Of a stretch of 64,000 nucleotides of DNA, positions 26,529 to 37,063 are shown piece by piece. The first letter of the stretch is position 1. Each line of letters opens with the position of its first letter. Both the position numbers and the translations under genes were made by a program. The DNA comes from CAYUQT01 sp964596165. Lineage in GTDB: Bacteria; Planctomycetota; Phycisphaerae; UBA1845; JAFGLZ01. The notes below the pieces were generated by a model, which saw only the letters and a program-made list of their open reading frames with translations, was not told the origin of the DNA and did not search any database. The DNA is taken from the NCBI GenBank assembly GCA_964596165.1, contig CAZQTW010000004.1, positions 62,001-126,000 of the forward strand. Reading direction: 5' to 3'.

Positions 26529-26756
26529 ATGTCGGATTCACAAGCAATAACGGCCGAAGGGCGAGTGGTTACCGCGTTGCCGAACGCGATGTTCAAAGTA
26601 GCCATCGAAATGGGAGGGCAGACTCACGAAGCCCTGTGCGTGGTTTCAGGCCGGATGCGAAAGAACTTCATCCGGATCCTTCCCGGCGACGTCGTGACCG
26701 TGGAATTGAGTCCTTACGATCTGACTCGAGGGCGGATCACCTACCGCGCTCGATAG
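26529..26756 (+). CDS. infA: Translation initiation factor IF-1
   Basis: A 75-residue S1/OB-fold protein. The signature is unmistakable: ALPNAMFKV at the first strands, SGRMRKNFIRILPGDVVTVE in the centre and SPYDLTRGRITYR at the end. IF-1 binds the ribosomal A site during initiation. ATG 26529 gives the usual length and has GGGAG upstream; the frame is open from 26391 without similarity. It stands alone here and not in a ribosomal-protein operon. The N-terminal SDSQAITAEG replaces the usual AKED start. Confidence 0.95.
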   Translation: MSDSQAITAEGRVVTALPNAMFKVAIEMGGQTHEALCVVSGRMRKNFIRILPGDVVTVELSPYDLTRGRITYRAR

Positions 26757-26878
26757 CAGCCATTCGCGCTCCCCACACGTATTGCCCAAGAGGTCGCTGC
26801 CTCGCGACGCCCGAGTTGGTGTCTCTGTTCCTGGATTCTCGAAAACGGGAGTCACTGCCGGGTCCTTACGCGACAGCC

Positions 26879-27130
26879 ATGCCCCGTGTCCTTTCGACCG
26901 TCATATGCGAACTGACGGTGGCCGGAATTGGCGCATTCACAGCCCCCGGCTACGATAGTCCCCAGGTTCCAAGGACTGGATCGTGTCTTGGCAATGAGAC
27001 CCTGGGTGAATTGATTGCAGATGTCGACCTGTACGTGAAGGCTTGCCGGATTCTGAGCCGGACCGAAGACAGGAAAGCGGCGGAACAGCAGGTTGCAGAC
27101 CTGTATCGACGGGGGTTACCACAAGGATAG
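26879..27130 (+). CDS. Possible small hypothetical protein
   Basis: An 83-residue frame ending 2 bp before the sugar-kinase start. Its C-terminal half (LGELIADVDLYVKACRILS, then RTEDRKAAEQQVADLYRRGL) looks like a real amphipathic helical protein. The N-terminal half is unremarkable and no clear ribosome site is seen. Rest of 26757-27132: nothing recognised. Confidence 0.35.
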   Translation: MPRVLSTVICELTVAGIGAFTAPGYDSPQVPRTGSCLGNETLGELIADVDLYVKACRILSRTEDRKAAEQQVADLYRRGLPQG

Positions 27131-27132
27131 CC

Positions 27133-28656
27133 ATGTCAATCCTCGGACTCGACATTGGAACGACGGGTGCGAAAGGAGTTGCGTTCGACGTGGATGGCCG
27201 TCCCGTGGCGACGGCCTACCGCGAGTACAACATGCACTCGCCACGCCCCGGATATCTCGAACTCAATCCGAACGAGGTGCTTGACGCCGTTGCGACGGTC
27301 TGCCGGCAGATTGCATCGGCCACAAAGAACGATCCCGTTCGGTCCGTGGCGTGCAGTGTTCTGGGGGAGGCGATTACGCCGGTGGACGCCCGGAACCGGC
27401 CCCTGGGCAATGCCATCATTGGGTTCGATGCTCGCGGCGCACTCGAGTGTGACGAGCTTCGGGGACAGATCTCCAATGTCGACGTCTTCCGTCTGACGGG
27501 GCATCCGATCAACAGCTTCCATACCGTCTTCAAGCTGATGCACCGGCGGAAGCATGAGCCCGAGGTCTACGCTCGAGCGGTGAAATGGCTGGGTTTTCAG
27601 GAATTGGTTGCCGTATCGTTGGGGGCCGAGGCTGCCGTGGACTATTCGGCCGCTGCGCGAACGCTTCTGCTCAACACCAACACGCTGACGTGGTGTGATC
27701 GAATGCTGGGGCTTGCCGGAATGTCGTCCGACATGTTTGCCCGTCCCGTCGCTCCGGGCACGCCGATCGGCACCGTGAGCACGGCGGGTCACGAACGCTT
27801 CGGCCTGCCCGTCGGCTGCGTGGTGGCCGCCGGACTCCACGATCAACCTGCGGGCATCCTCGGCGCGGCGGTCCAGCCGGGGGAATCGATGTATGCGACG
27901 GGGACGGTCGTGTGCATCGGCGTACTCATCACCGCCAAACCCGATCCGGAGGTCATGTGTCGATGCAACCTCTGCTGCTATCCGACATACGGCAAAGGCC
28001 GAAACGTATCGTTGGCCTGGAACTTCACGGGGGGTAGCCTCCTCAAGTGGTATCGCGACAACTTCGCCGCTCAAGAAGTCGCCGAAGCCGGGCGGCGAGG
28101 CGTGGACCCCTACGATCTGATTCTCGACGGCCTGCCGTCCGATCCGACGGACCTTTTCGTGCTGCCGCATTTCACCACGACCGGGACGCCGTGGCTGGAT
28201 ACCCGTGCGTTGGGGGCGATCTTGGGACTCCGTCTCACAACGCGCCGCGGGGAGATTGTGAAAGCGCTCTTGGAAGGCGTTGAGTATGAGATCGCGCTGA
28301 ACCAATCGCTGCTCGCCGAGGCCGGAATCGACATCAGGCTCTACAAGGCGATCGGCGGAGCGGCCAAGAGTGCGTGGTGGATGCAGCTCAAGGCCGATGT
28401 GCTTGGGCGGCCGGTCGCCGTATTGGAAACGACCGAATCCGCCGCGCTGGGCGTTGCCCTGTTGGGTGCGCGCGCCGCAAACCTCGTCGATTCGGTGTCG
28501 GAAGCGGCAAGCCGATTTGCCCGCGCGGGCCGCACCTTTGAACCGGACGCGCGACGATCTTCCCTGTATAATAAACGACTTGAGATCTATCGGGAATTGT
28601 ATCCGACAACGCGGCCGCTGTCGCATCGCATCTCTGCGTTGGCGGCTGAGCATTAA
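27133..28656 (+). CDS. FGGY-family carbohydrate kinase (xylulokinase/gluconokinase-like)
   Basis: A 507-residue sugar kinase. The N-terminal phosphate loop is LGLDIGTTGAKGVAFD. The central catalytic Asp lies in AAGLHDQPAGILGAAV, and the second ATP-binding block is YKAIGGAAKSAWWMQLKADVLG followed by VAVLETTESAALGVALLGA. It phosphorylates a ketose, polyol or sugar acid with ATP. FGGY specificity cannot be read by eye; xylulose, fuculose, rhamnulose or gluconate are all possible. ATG 27133 is used because the family starts there and the upstream open frame is without similarity. A membrane protein and the lactate genes follow, so a deoxysugar or pentose route to lactate is conceivable. Confidence 0.85.
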   Translation: MSILGLDIGTTGAKGVAFDVDGRPVATAYREYNMHSPRPGYLELNPNEVLDAVATVCRQIASATKNDPVRSVACSVLGEAITPVDARNRPLGNAIIGFDARGALECDELRGQISNVDVFRLTGHPINSFHTVFKLMHRRKHEPEVYARAVKWLGFQELVAVSLGAEAAVDYSAAARTLLLNTNTLTWCDRMLGLAGMSSDMFARPVAPGTPIGTVSTAGHERFGLPVGCVVAAGLHDQPAGILGAAVQPGESMYATGTVVCIGVLITAKPDPEVMCRCNLCCYPTYGKGRNVSLAWNFTGGSLLKWYRDNFAAQEVAEAGRRGVDPYDLILDGLPSDPTDLFVLPHFTTTGTPWLDTRALGAILGLRLTTRRGEIVKALLEGVEYEIALNQSLLAEAGIDIRLYKAIGGAAKSAWWMQLKADVLGRPVAVLETTESAALGVALLGARAANLVDSVSEAASRFARAGRTFEPDARRSSLYNKRLEIYRELYPTTRPLSHRISALAAEH

Positions 28657-28679
28657 CACTGTTGTGAGAGGGATATGCC

Positions 28680-29048
28680 GTGGCGAAAACGCGCTTCAAT
28701 CTGCGGGACACGCAACTTCAAGCCCGACTCGGCCTTATTTCCTCGGTCGCGGCCGGGGTATTCGTGCTCGTGCTTGCGTTCCTGGTGCTCGAGAACTTCA
28801 ACCCGATCGAGAAGACGGTGGGCTATAACCCGCAGGGCAAGCGCTACTTGGCGATAGTTGCGTGCAGCGGCTTGTCCGCCTTCTTGGGCGCGGTGGGGTT
28901 TGGATTCGGCTTCTCCAGCCTTGGGCACAAGCGCAACGCGCGGCAGCGCGAGTCCTGGCTTGGGCTCCTGATCGGTGCATTCACTGTCTCTCTCACCATC
29001 GTCCTGTTCGTCTTCTTCCGCATCTTCGGGCTTGCCATCGTCACGTGA
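28680..29048 (+). CDS. Small membrane protein of unknown function
   Basis: A 122-residue protein from GTG 28680 with GAGAGGG upstream, 23 bp after the kinase. There are three clear hydrophobic segments: LGLISSVAAGVFVLVLAFLVL (about 18-38), LAIVACSGLSAFLGAVGFGF (about 57-76) and LLIGAFTVSLTIVLFVFFRI (about 95-114). Between the last two lies a basic loop (GHKRNARQRES). It is likely a real gene given its neat spacing; no family is recognised. Confidence 0.6.
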   Translation: MAKTRFNLRDTQLQARLGLISSVAAGVFVLVLAFLVLENFNPIEKTVGYNPQGKRYLAIVACSGLSAFLGAVGFGFGFSSLGHKRNARQRESWLGLLIGAFTVSLTIVLFVFFRIFGLAIVT

Positions 29049-29115
29049 TCAGTCCCCCCGAGGGAGATTGGATTACACGGGAACCCCGTGCCCGGCAGAC
29101 GCAGGGAGCGTCCTC

Positions 29116-29850
29116 GTGAATGTCGACATCTTCACCACGTGTTTGACCGACAGTTTCTTCCCGCAAGTGGCCGTTTCGGTCGTGAACGTTCTGCGGCGAT
29201 TGGGGATCATCGTGGATGTTCCTGTCGGACAAACCTGCTGCGGCCAGCCCGCCTTCAACAGCGGACTCCTGGATGACGCCCGGGCCGTGGCCGCCCATAT
29301 GCTGGATGTGTTCGAGCAGTCTGAGACCGTCGTGACGCCGTCCGGTTCGTGCTGCGCCATGGTTCGTCACTACTACCCGATGCTTTTTGCCGACTATCCG
29401 GCCGAGCTGGAGCGGGCCCGGGCCCTCGCCGCCAAGCTGTTCGAATTTGTGGAGTTTCTCGAGAAGGTGCTGCGGGTCGACTGGCGGCCGTGGGGGCTTC
29501 GCTATCCGGCCGTGGCCACGTATCACTACAGTTGCCACCTCCGCGGTATCGGCATGACAGATGAGGTCCCGCGGCTTTTGGGAAAGATCGAGGGCTTGGA
29601 ACTGCTGCCGTTGGAGAAGTTCGACCAGTGCTGCGGCTTCGGTGGGACATTCGCCGTAAAGTATGGCCACATCAGCGGCGCGATAGCCCAGGACAAAGCC
29701 GACTGCGTCGAACGGAGCGGCGCCAAGGTCCTTGTGGTGAACGACGGAGGCTGCTCACTGAACATTGCGGGGGTTCTGCACCGGCGCGGCAGCCCGGTTC
29801 GGATCATGCATGTGGCGCAGATCCTCGATGAAGCCATGAATCATCGTTAA
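29116..29850 (+). CDS. lutA: L-lactate utilisation protein LutA-like Fe-S oxidoreductase subunit
   Basis: A 244-residue protein from GTG 29116 (AGGGAG upstream). It carries two cysteine-rich CCG domains: CCGQPAFNSG (Cys41-Cys42) with SGSCCAMVRHYYP, then YSCHLRG with FDQCCGFGGTF and NDGGCSLNIAG. These bind a non-cubane or [4Fe-4S] cluster as in heterodisulfide-reductase HdrB and glycolate oxidase GlcF. With the adjacent LutB-LutC fusion it forms the iron-sulfur L-lactate dehydrogenase that oxidises L-lactate to pyruvate. The 15-bp gap to the fusion gene supports one operon. Confidence 0.88.
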   Translation: MNVDIFTTCLTDSFFPQVAVSVVNVLRRLGIIVDVPVGQTCCGQPAFNSGLLDDARAVAAHMLDVFEQSETVVTPSGSCCAMVRHYYPMLFADYPAELERARALAAKLFEFVEFLEKVLRVDWRPWGLRYPAVATYHYSCHLRGIGMTDEVPRLLGKIEGLELLPLEKFDQCCGFGGTFAVKYGHISGAIAQDKADCVERSGAKVLVVNDGGCSLNIAGVLHRRGSPVRIMHVAQILDEAMNHR

Positions 29851-29865
29851 CGGGAGTTCGCCATT

Positions 29866-32067
<2,202 letters not shown>

Positions 32068-32316
32068 GATCGCCGCCGGCGGCCGACATCCATGGACCTC
32101 CACGACCGGTTCGTCCTTCATGGCACCGGCTACGGCAGCCGTCATCAGCCGGATCGGCCGGGCAACGACGTGGGCTGACCGGCGAAGACCGCATCGATGC
32201 GGAAGCCCTCACAGATCGCCCTACCATGACCGACACAAGGGGTCTGGGCGACCCCGCCTGTCGCCTGGTCCGTCGCGAAGGACGGAGTTGCCGAATCATC
32301 GATTCTGGGAGACCGC

Positions 32317-33249
32317 TCAGAAGAGTGCAGGTGAAATGGCATACAAGATCGGTCCCAGTGTCAGATAGGTGGCATAGATCGCGATGAGGAAGAATGGCAC
32401 GGAGAGTATTGCGGCCGTGATGCCGCAGGCAATCAGCGCGCGACTCCGCGAAGTCCGATGGAGGATCTCGACGCCGTGAACCGTAAGCACGAAGCTCCAC
32501 ACCCAGAAGATCCAGGGGCCGGCGCCGGGAACCAGGATGACGATGCTGGGGCATGTTGCGTAACAAGCTGCATTCATTGTCTCGGCGAGCCCCCCGTGGC
32601 TCCTGACCAGAGCGATGACACCCAGATGCAGTAGAGTGGCAAGAACAGGAATCGCCACGACAGAAATAAGTAGTGTTGCAACCGCCACCAGCAGAATACT
32701 TCCCAGGCTCGCCATCATGTCCCCAGGCTGCATTGTCCTTTCTGTTGTCGTCGCGGACAGACCAAAGACGAACAGGAACAGAAACACGAAGATCGAGGTA
32801 AGCAGACAAACGGGATAGAACGTCGATGCTATCGCGAAGCCCCAAGCTCTGTCGCTTTCTCCACTGTGACGAATGCGACGGTAATAGCAGGTGGGATGAC
32901 GGATCCCCAGCTTGCACGTCTCCCACCATCGCCGGAAGACACCGTCTTCGTCACGTTCCCATGGCAGGCCGATCCCCGTTGCCTCCACCTCAATTACGGA
33001 GGGGTCGGCAGGGATTACTCGCATCGTGGAGACGTAGATCGTTCGGTGACAGCCCTCGCACTCACGATGATCAAATGCGGGCAATCCACGCTCGCCATCG
33101 CCTTCGTACACTTGGTCGCAGTGGGGACAGCCAAACCGGACCTTGCCCGGCTCAAACGTGTAGTCCGTTACGTCAAACGACGTGTTGCACTCCGGACATC
33201 GGGGCTGCGTGAGATTCAACAGCGAATAGCCGCAGGTTCTACAGCGCAC
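32317..33249 (-). CDS. Membrane protein with N-terminal zinc ribbons (Yip1-like)
   Basis: A 310-residue protein from GTG 33249. The N-terminus carries two zinc ribbons: CRTCGYSLLNLTQPRCPEC (residues 3-21) and CPHC with CEGC (about 41-68). These are followed after residue 140 by about five hydrophobic segments (for example FVFLFLFVFGLSA, LVAVATLLISVVAIPVLA, IIAIYATYLTLGPILYAI-type) with the layout of Yip1 domains. 'CxxCGYxLxNLxxxRCPEC' starts are common in planctomycete membrane proteins. The function is unknown. It ends convergently to lutBC, 250 bp apart, where I see only a 12-bp GCCGCCGGCGGC palindrome. Confidence 0.7.
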   Translation of the reverse strand: MRCRTCGYSLLNLTQPRCPECNTSFDVTDYTFEPGKVRFGCPHCDQVYEGDGERGLPAFDHRECEGCHRTIYVSTMRVIPADPSVIEVEATGIGLPWERDEDGVFRRWWETCKLGIRHPTCYYRRIRHSGESDRAWGFAIASTFYPVCLLTSIFVFLFLFVFGLSATTTERTMQPGDMMASLGSILLVAVATLLISVVAIPVLATLLHLGVIALVRSHGGLAETMNAACYATCPSIVILVPGAGPWIFWVWSFVLTVHGVEILHRTSRSRALIACGITAAILSVPFFLIAIYATYLTLGPILYAISPALF

Positions 33250-33345
33250 TGTCGGCAGCCCCTTTCACAAGACGCCGGAGCACGGGCGACCGTCTTACCG
33301 TAATGTCCGCCGACGAACCCTGGCCCCCAATGCCAGTCTCTCAGG

Positions 33346-35058
33346 TTACGGCTTTGGCCCGAAGAGCTGGAACTCCCAGATCGTCGGACCCTCGGTGGCC
33401 TCCAGGATGTTCAGGCGGACGACCCGTACTGTGACCGGGTCGAACTTGAGCTGCTTCTTCTCGCCGATCGTGGTGCCTGTGAAGAACGTCTTGTAGTCGT
33501 CGCCCTCTTTGGATTGCAGCTCGAACTTTCGGATGCGGTCGCCGCAGGCCTCGCTGATCATCGCACGATCGATGGTCACTTCCTTGCCCAGGTCCACCTC
33601 GATCCAGGCCGAGTGCGTCCCGCCGTCGGTGGCCCAGCGGGTACCGGAGTCGTCATCGAAGGCCTTTTCAGGACTGTACTCCGACATCTTCTGGTAAACG
33701 TTGGATGCCTTGGCCGGCTTGTCCGAGGACACCGCGTCCAACTGTGACGACACCTTCACCGGCTTGATATCAGCGGCCGGACCGTCGAGCTTCAGCGCAA
33801 CGAGTGTATCGATCTCTTTGACATCGGCGGCCGGTATCGCGATTTCGATGCCCTTGTCATCTTGCTTCACCTCGCACTTGCCGCCTGTGAGCAGCTCGCT
33901 GGCGACGATCTTCCTGGGTACGGGCGGCAGCTTGACGAGTTGGTCCTTGTCGCCCTGCGGATAGATGTGGACGTAGATCGTGTCGCCCTTGTGCGTGCTG
34001 GCGCCCCACGGGCCCGGCTTGAACGGCCCGCCGCGCGTGGCGTAGACGCTCTGGCCGTATTGGCCCAACCACTCGCCCATCTCCTTAAGCCGCTTCACTT
34101 GGCGCGGCTCGATCTCGCCCGTCGGCATGGGCCCGACGTTGAACAGCAGATTCCCGTCGCCGCCCGCGCAGCTCACGAGCGTGCGAAGGCATTCCTTCAA
34201 GGACTTCATGTGGTCATTGGGCTTCCACGCCCACTGGTTGCAGATCGTGATGCAGCTTTCCCACGGCCGGGTGTTCAGGAACCCGCCGACCGTCTGCTCC
34301 GGCGTGTCGTAATCCCCGGGGTTGGCGCAGCGGTTGTTGATGATGATGCCCGGCTGAAGCGAACGGGTGAAGTCGACGACCCGCTTGCCGCGCGCGGCGT
34401 CGAAGTCCTGCGACACGTCGAACCAGAGCACCAGAAGCGGTCCGTAGTTCTGGATCAGCTCCTTGACCTGGTTCTTCAGGTACTGCTCATAGCGGTCGAT
34501 GTTGTGAGTGGGCTTGAGCGGTTTGCCGCCGGGGCTGCCATGCGGGAAATCGGGGTGGTGCCAGTCGCAGACTGAATGATACGTGCCGAAGGCGATGCCC
34601 CCTTTGCGACAGGCCTCGGCCAGCTCTTTCACCACGTCGCGACCGAAGGGCGAGTTCATGATGTTGTAGTCGGTCTGCTTCGTGTCGAACATGCAGAACC
34701 CGTCGTGATGCTTCGTCGTGAAGACCATGTACTTCATGCCGGCCGCTTTGGCGATGCTGACCCACTCGTCGGCGTTGAACTGGGTCGGGTTGAACTGCTT
34801 GTACAGGTTGTCGTACTCCTCGATCGGGATCTGCGCCCCGCGCGACCAACCGATCTCGGTCCCCTTGATGCTTACCGGTCCCCAATGAATGAACATCCCA
34901 AACCGCGCCGCTCGCCACCACTCCAGACCGTACGACTTGGCCTTGGAGGAAGCGTCACCCCCGGTCGGACCCGCGGCCTCCTCCGCCACCACACGGCAAT
35001 GGAGAAGGCATGCAGCAAGAAGGCACCCAACGGTGACGATCATCTTCGTTCGGATCAT
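33346..35058 (-). CDS. Alpha-L-fucosidase (GH29) with F5/8-type C-terminal domain
   Basis: A 570-residue exported protein. A signal peptide (MIVTVGCLLAACLLHCRVVA) precedes a GH29 TIM barrel with FGMFIHWGPVSI, MVFTTKHHDGFCMF and the nucleophile motif LLVLWFDVSQDF (Asp214). A beta-sandwich follows, then a discoidin-like F5/8 C domain from about residue 430 (KAFDDDSGTRWATDGG, WIEVDLGKEVTIDRAM). It releases L-fucose from the ends of glycans in the periplasm or outside. The C-terminal domain probably binds the glycan. It lies with a FAD oxidoreductase and an alpha-galactosidase, all on the minus strand but with 160-190 bp gaps. Confidence 0.9.
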   Translation of the reverse strand: MIRTKMIVTVGCLLAACLLHCRVVAEEAAGPTGGDASSKAKSYGLEWWRAARFGMFIHWGPVSIKGTEIGWSRGAQIPIEEYDNLYKQFNPTQFNADEWVSIAKAAGMKYMVFTTKHHDGFCMFDTKQTDYNIMNSPFGRDVVKELAEACRKGGIAFGTYHSVCDWHHPDFPHGSPGGKPLKPTHNIDRYEQYLKNQVKELIQNYGPLLVLWFDVSQDFDAARGKRVVDFTRSLQPGIIINNRCANPGDYDTPEQTVGGFLNTRPWESCITICNQWAWKPNDHMKSLKECLRTLVSCAGGDGNLLFNVGPMPTGEIEPRQVKRLKEMGEWLGQYGQSVYATRGGPFKPGPWGASTHKGDTIYVHIYPQGDKDQLVKLPPVPRKIVASELLTGGKCEVKQDDKGIEIAIPAADVKEIDTLVALKLDGPAADIKPVKVSSQLDAVSSDKPAKASNVYQKMSEYSPEKAFDDDSGTRWATDGGTHSAWIEVDLGKEVTIDRAMISEACGDRIRKFELQSKEGDDYKTFFTGTTIGEKKQLKFDPVTVRVVRLNILEATEGPTIWEFQLFGPKP

Positions 35059-35250
35059 GGGTTGTTCCTTAAATGAAATCTCATCCTCTTTGCGCCCTGG
35101 CCGCTTCCGCGATCACTGCCGCGGCGGCGGGAAAGCAATTATGGCTTCACAGACGGCGAACCAGCCGAGGCCCCCTGAGCTTGTTTGACCCCGTGCGAAT
35201 CGTCTCGGGATGTGCCGGTGCACGGGACAAGCACATCCCTTGGGCGACTG

Positions 35251-36900
35251 CTAAGCCTTTTTCTCTGCCTTCCATCCCTGCATGATCTCGCCGGCGCACT
35301 CGAGCCCGCTCGGAATCACGCCGCCGTAGCCGTGCCCCGGCCGTGTCCAAGCCCCTGAAAGAAACAGGTTCTTGATGGGCGTCTTGTGTGCCAGGCGCAT
35401 CTGGCCGGCGTTGTCCATTGTCTGATCGAACCCGTAGATCGCGCCGCGATGGTTGCTCGTGTAGCGGATGTTGGTCAGCGGCGTACCGACCTCTCTGACC
35501 TCAATCGCCGCTCGAAGGCCGGGCAGGTGTGCTTTCTCGGCGCGATCGATCAGAATGTCCGCCATCTCCTCCTTCTTTGCGCGGTAGGCGTCCTTCTCTC
35601 CGTCAAAGTAGTCCTCCGCGAAGGGCTTCCAGAAGTCGTATCCCTGGAGCGTAAGGAGGTCCACCGTGTTCTTTCCCGGGGGCGAGTAGCCCTCGTAGAG
35701 ATTGTCGTACAGCGTGAGCGAGAATCCGCACGTGGCCACGTCGGCCTTGACCATCGCCTCGTATGCCGCCTCATGGTCGTATCCGGCGTACTGGAAAATC
35801 TCGGTGTCCTTGATGCCGACTTCCTTGATCAGATCCTTCTTCAGGCCCAGGAAAACGTGGAAGCTCGAAAGGCTTACGCTGAGCTTGTCCAGACGCTGAA
35901 CGTAGGCCTTCGGCCGATCGCCTTCACTCAATAGCTTGTTGAACGTGTCGTGTGCGTTGGCATTGGAGACGACAACCCGTGCCTTGTATTCGTCTCCCTT
36001 GGCCGTTCGTACCCCGACAGCGGCGCCGTCTTTCACCAGGATCCTTTCGACCCGCGTGTTGGCCTTGACGCGGCCGCCGTGGTGCTCGATGAACGTCGCC
36101 AGCGCGTTGCTTATCTTCTGCGATCTGCCCTTCGGATAGTGGCCGCCGCCCTGCAGATAGCTCAACGTGGGGAGGGCATAGTAGAACGGCGACAGGGTGG
36201 CCGGCGGAAGGCCGTAGTAAGGCCACAGCGACGAGATGATCGCCTTACACTTGGCATCCTTCACCCGAGCGTCCACCATCTTGCCCCAGCTCATCACGGT
36301 GCCCTTGAACAGGAGCGGATAGTTGACCGGCAGTCGGCTCATGTCGATCGGGCTTTTGGCCTTCGAGATCTTCTCGACCTCGCCGGCCATCGTCTGCATG
36401 TCCGCGAAGAGCCCCTCGATCCCGGCCTTTTCGGCCGGAAACCGTTCGATCAGCATCGCGACATACTTGCCGAGCCCCTTCTGCGGCAGGCGAATGTCGT
36501 GGTCCGGGAAGACCGCTCGATACAGATGAGGGTGAGGTACGAACTCCACGTCGGCTATCTCGGGAAAGCCGGGGATGAGATTGTGCAGGCCGTTTCGCTC
36601 GCCGATCGTCGTGGAGTGCAGTGAGACATCAAAAACAAAACCCTGTCGCTTGAAGGTCGTGGCGTATCCGCCGGGCTTGTCGTGTTGCTCCAGAACCAGC
36701 GCCCGAAATCCCTGCCGGGCGAGCGCCGCCGCACAACTCAGCCCGCCCAGCCCCGAGCCGATGATAATCGCGTCGAACGCGTCGTCGCTCGCGCCCTCCG
36801 CGGCGGCAACCGGCATGGCGCTCCAATCAAGGATGCCGATGGAGAACCCGGCCACCAGAGATTCGATGAACTCGCGCCTCTTCATCCCGTCGTTGCCCAT
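35251..36900 (-). CDS. FAD-dependent phytoene-desaturase/RetSat-like oxidoreductase, Tat-exported
   Basis: A 549-residue flavoprotein. The N-terminus has a twin-arginine start (MKRREFIESLVAGFSIG, ending AMPVAAAEG), so it is probably exported folded or a lipid-side protein. The FAD motif AIIIGSGLGGLSCAAALA is followed by VLEQHDKPGGYATTFKRQGF, the pattern of carotenoid desaturases and all-trans-retinol 13,14-reductase. C-terminal FAD-binding residues are in RPGHGYGGVIPSG. The substrate is unknown; carotenoid or another polyunsaturated lipid is the family expectation, yet it sits between glycosidase genes with no carotenoid genes in sight. Confidence 0.78.
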   Translation of the reverse strand: MGNDGMKRREFIESLVAGFSIGILDWSAMPVAAAEGASDDAFDAIIIGSGLGGLSCAAALARQGFRALVLEQHDKPGGYATTFKRQGFVFDVSLHSTTIGERNGLHNLIPGFPEIADVEFVPHPHLYRAVFPDHDIRLPQKGLGKYVAMLIERFPAEKAGIEGLFADMQTMAGEVEKISKAKSPIDMSRLPVNYPLLFKGTVMSWGKMVDARVKDAKCKAIISSLWPYYGLPPATLSPFYYALPTLSYLQGGGHYPKGRSQKISNALATFIEHHGGRVKANTRVERILVKDGAAVGVRTAKGDEYKARVVVSNANAHDTFNKLLSEGDRPKAYVQRLDKLSVSLSSFHVFLGLKKDLIKEVGIKDTEIFQYAGYDHEAAYEAMVKADVATCGFSLTLYDNLYEGYSPPGKNTVDLLTLQGYDFWKPFAEDYFDGEKDAYRAKKEEMADILIDRAEKAHLPGLRAAIEVREVGTPLTNIRYTSNHRGAIYGFDQTMDNAGQMRLAHKTPIKNLFLSGAWTRPGHGYGGVIPSGLECAGEIMQGWKAEKKA

Positions 36901-37063
36901 GACTCACCCGTCTCCTGGCTGTTGCTATCCCCCGTGGCGACGGCCTGACAGAGAGTAATCCACACCCCGTCCCCGCACAACGGCTACGAACGGTCCTTAT
37001 CACGCCCCGAATATCCCCTTGAAGTCTGCGATGTCCTGGAGTCAATCCTCGCCCGCTTCTCTG

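Noticed and set aside
27136..28659. 507-codon minus-strand frame
   Set aside because: Exact antisense of the FGGY kinase; Arg/His-rich low-complexity translation.
32080..32092. GCCGCCGGCGGC palindrome as a terminator between convergent genes
   Set aside because: No loop and no T-run on either strand; ordinary in GC-rich DNA.
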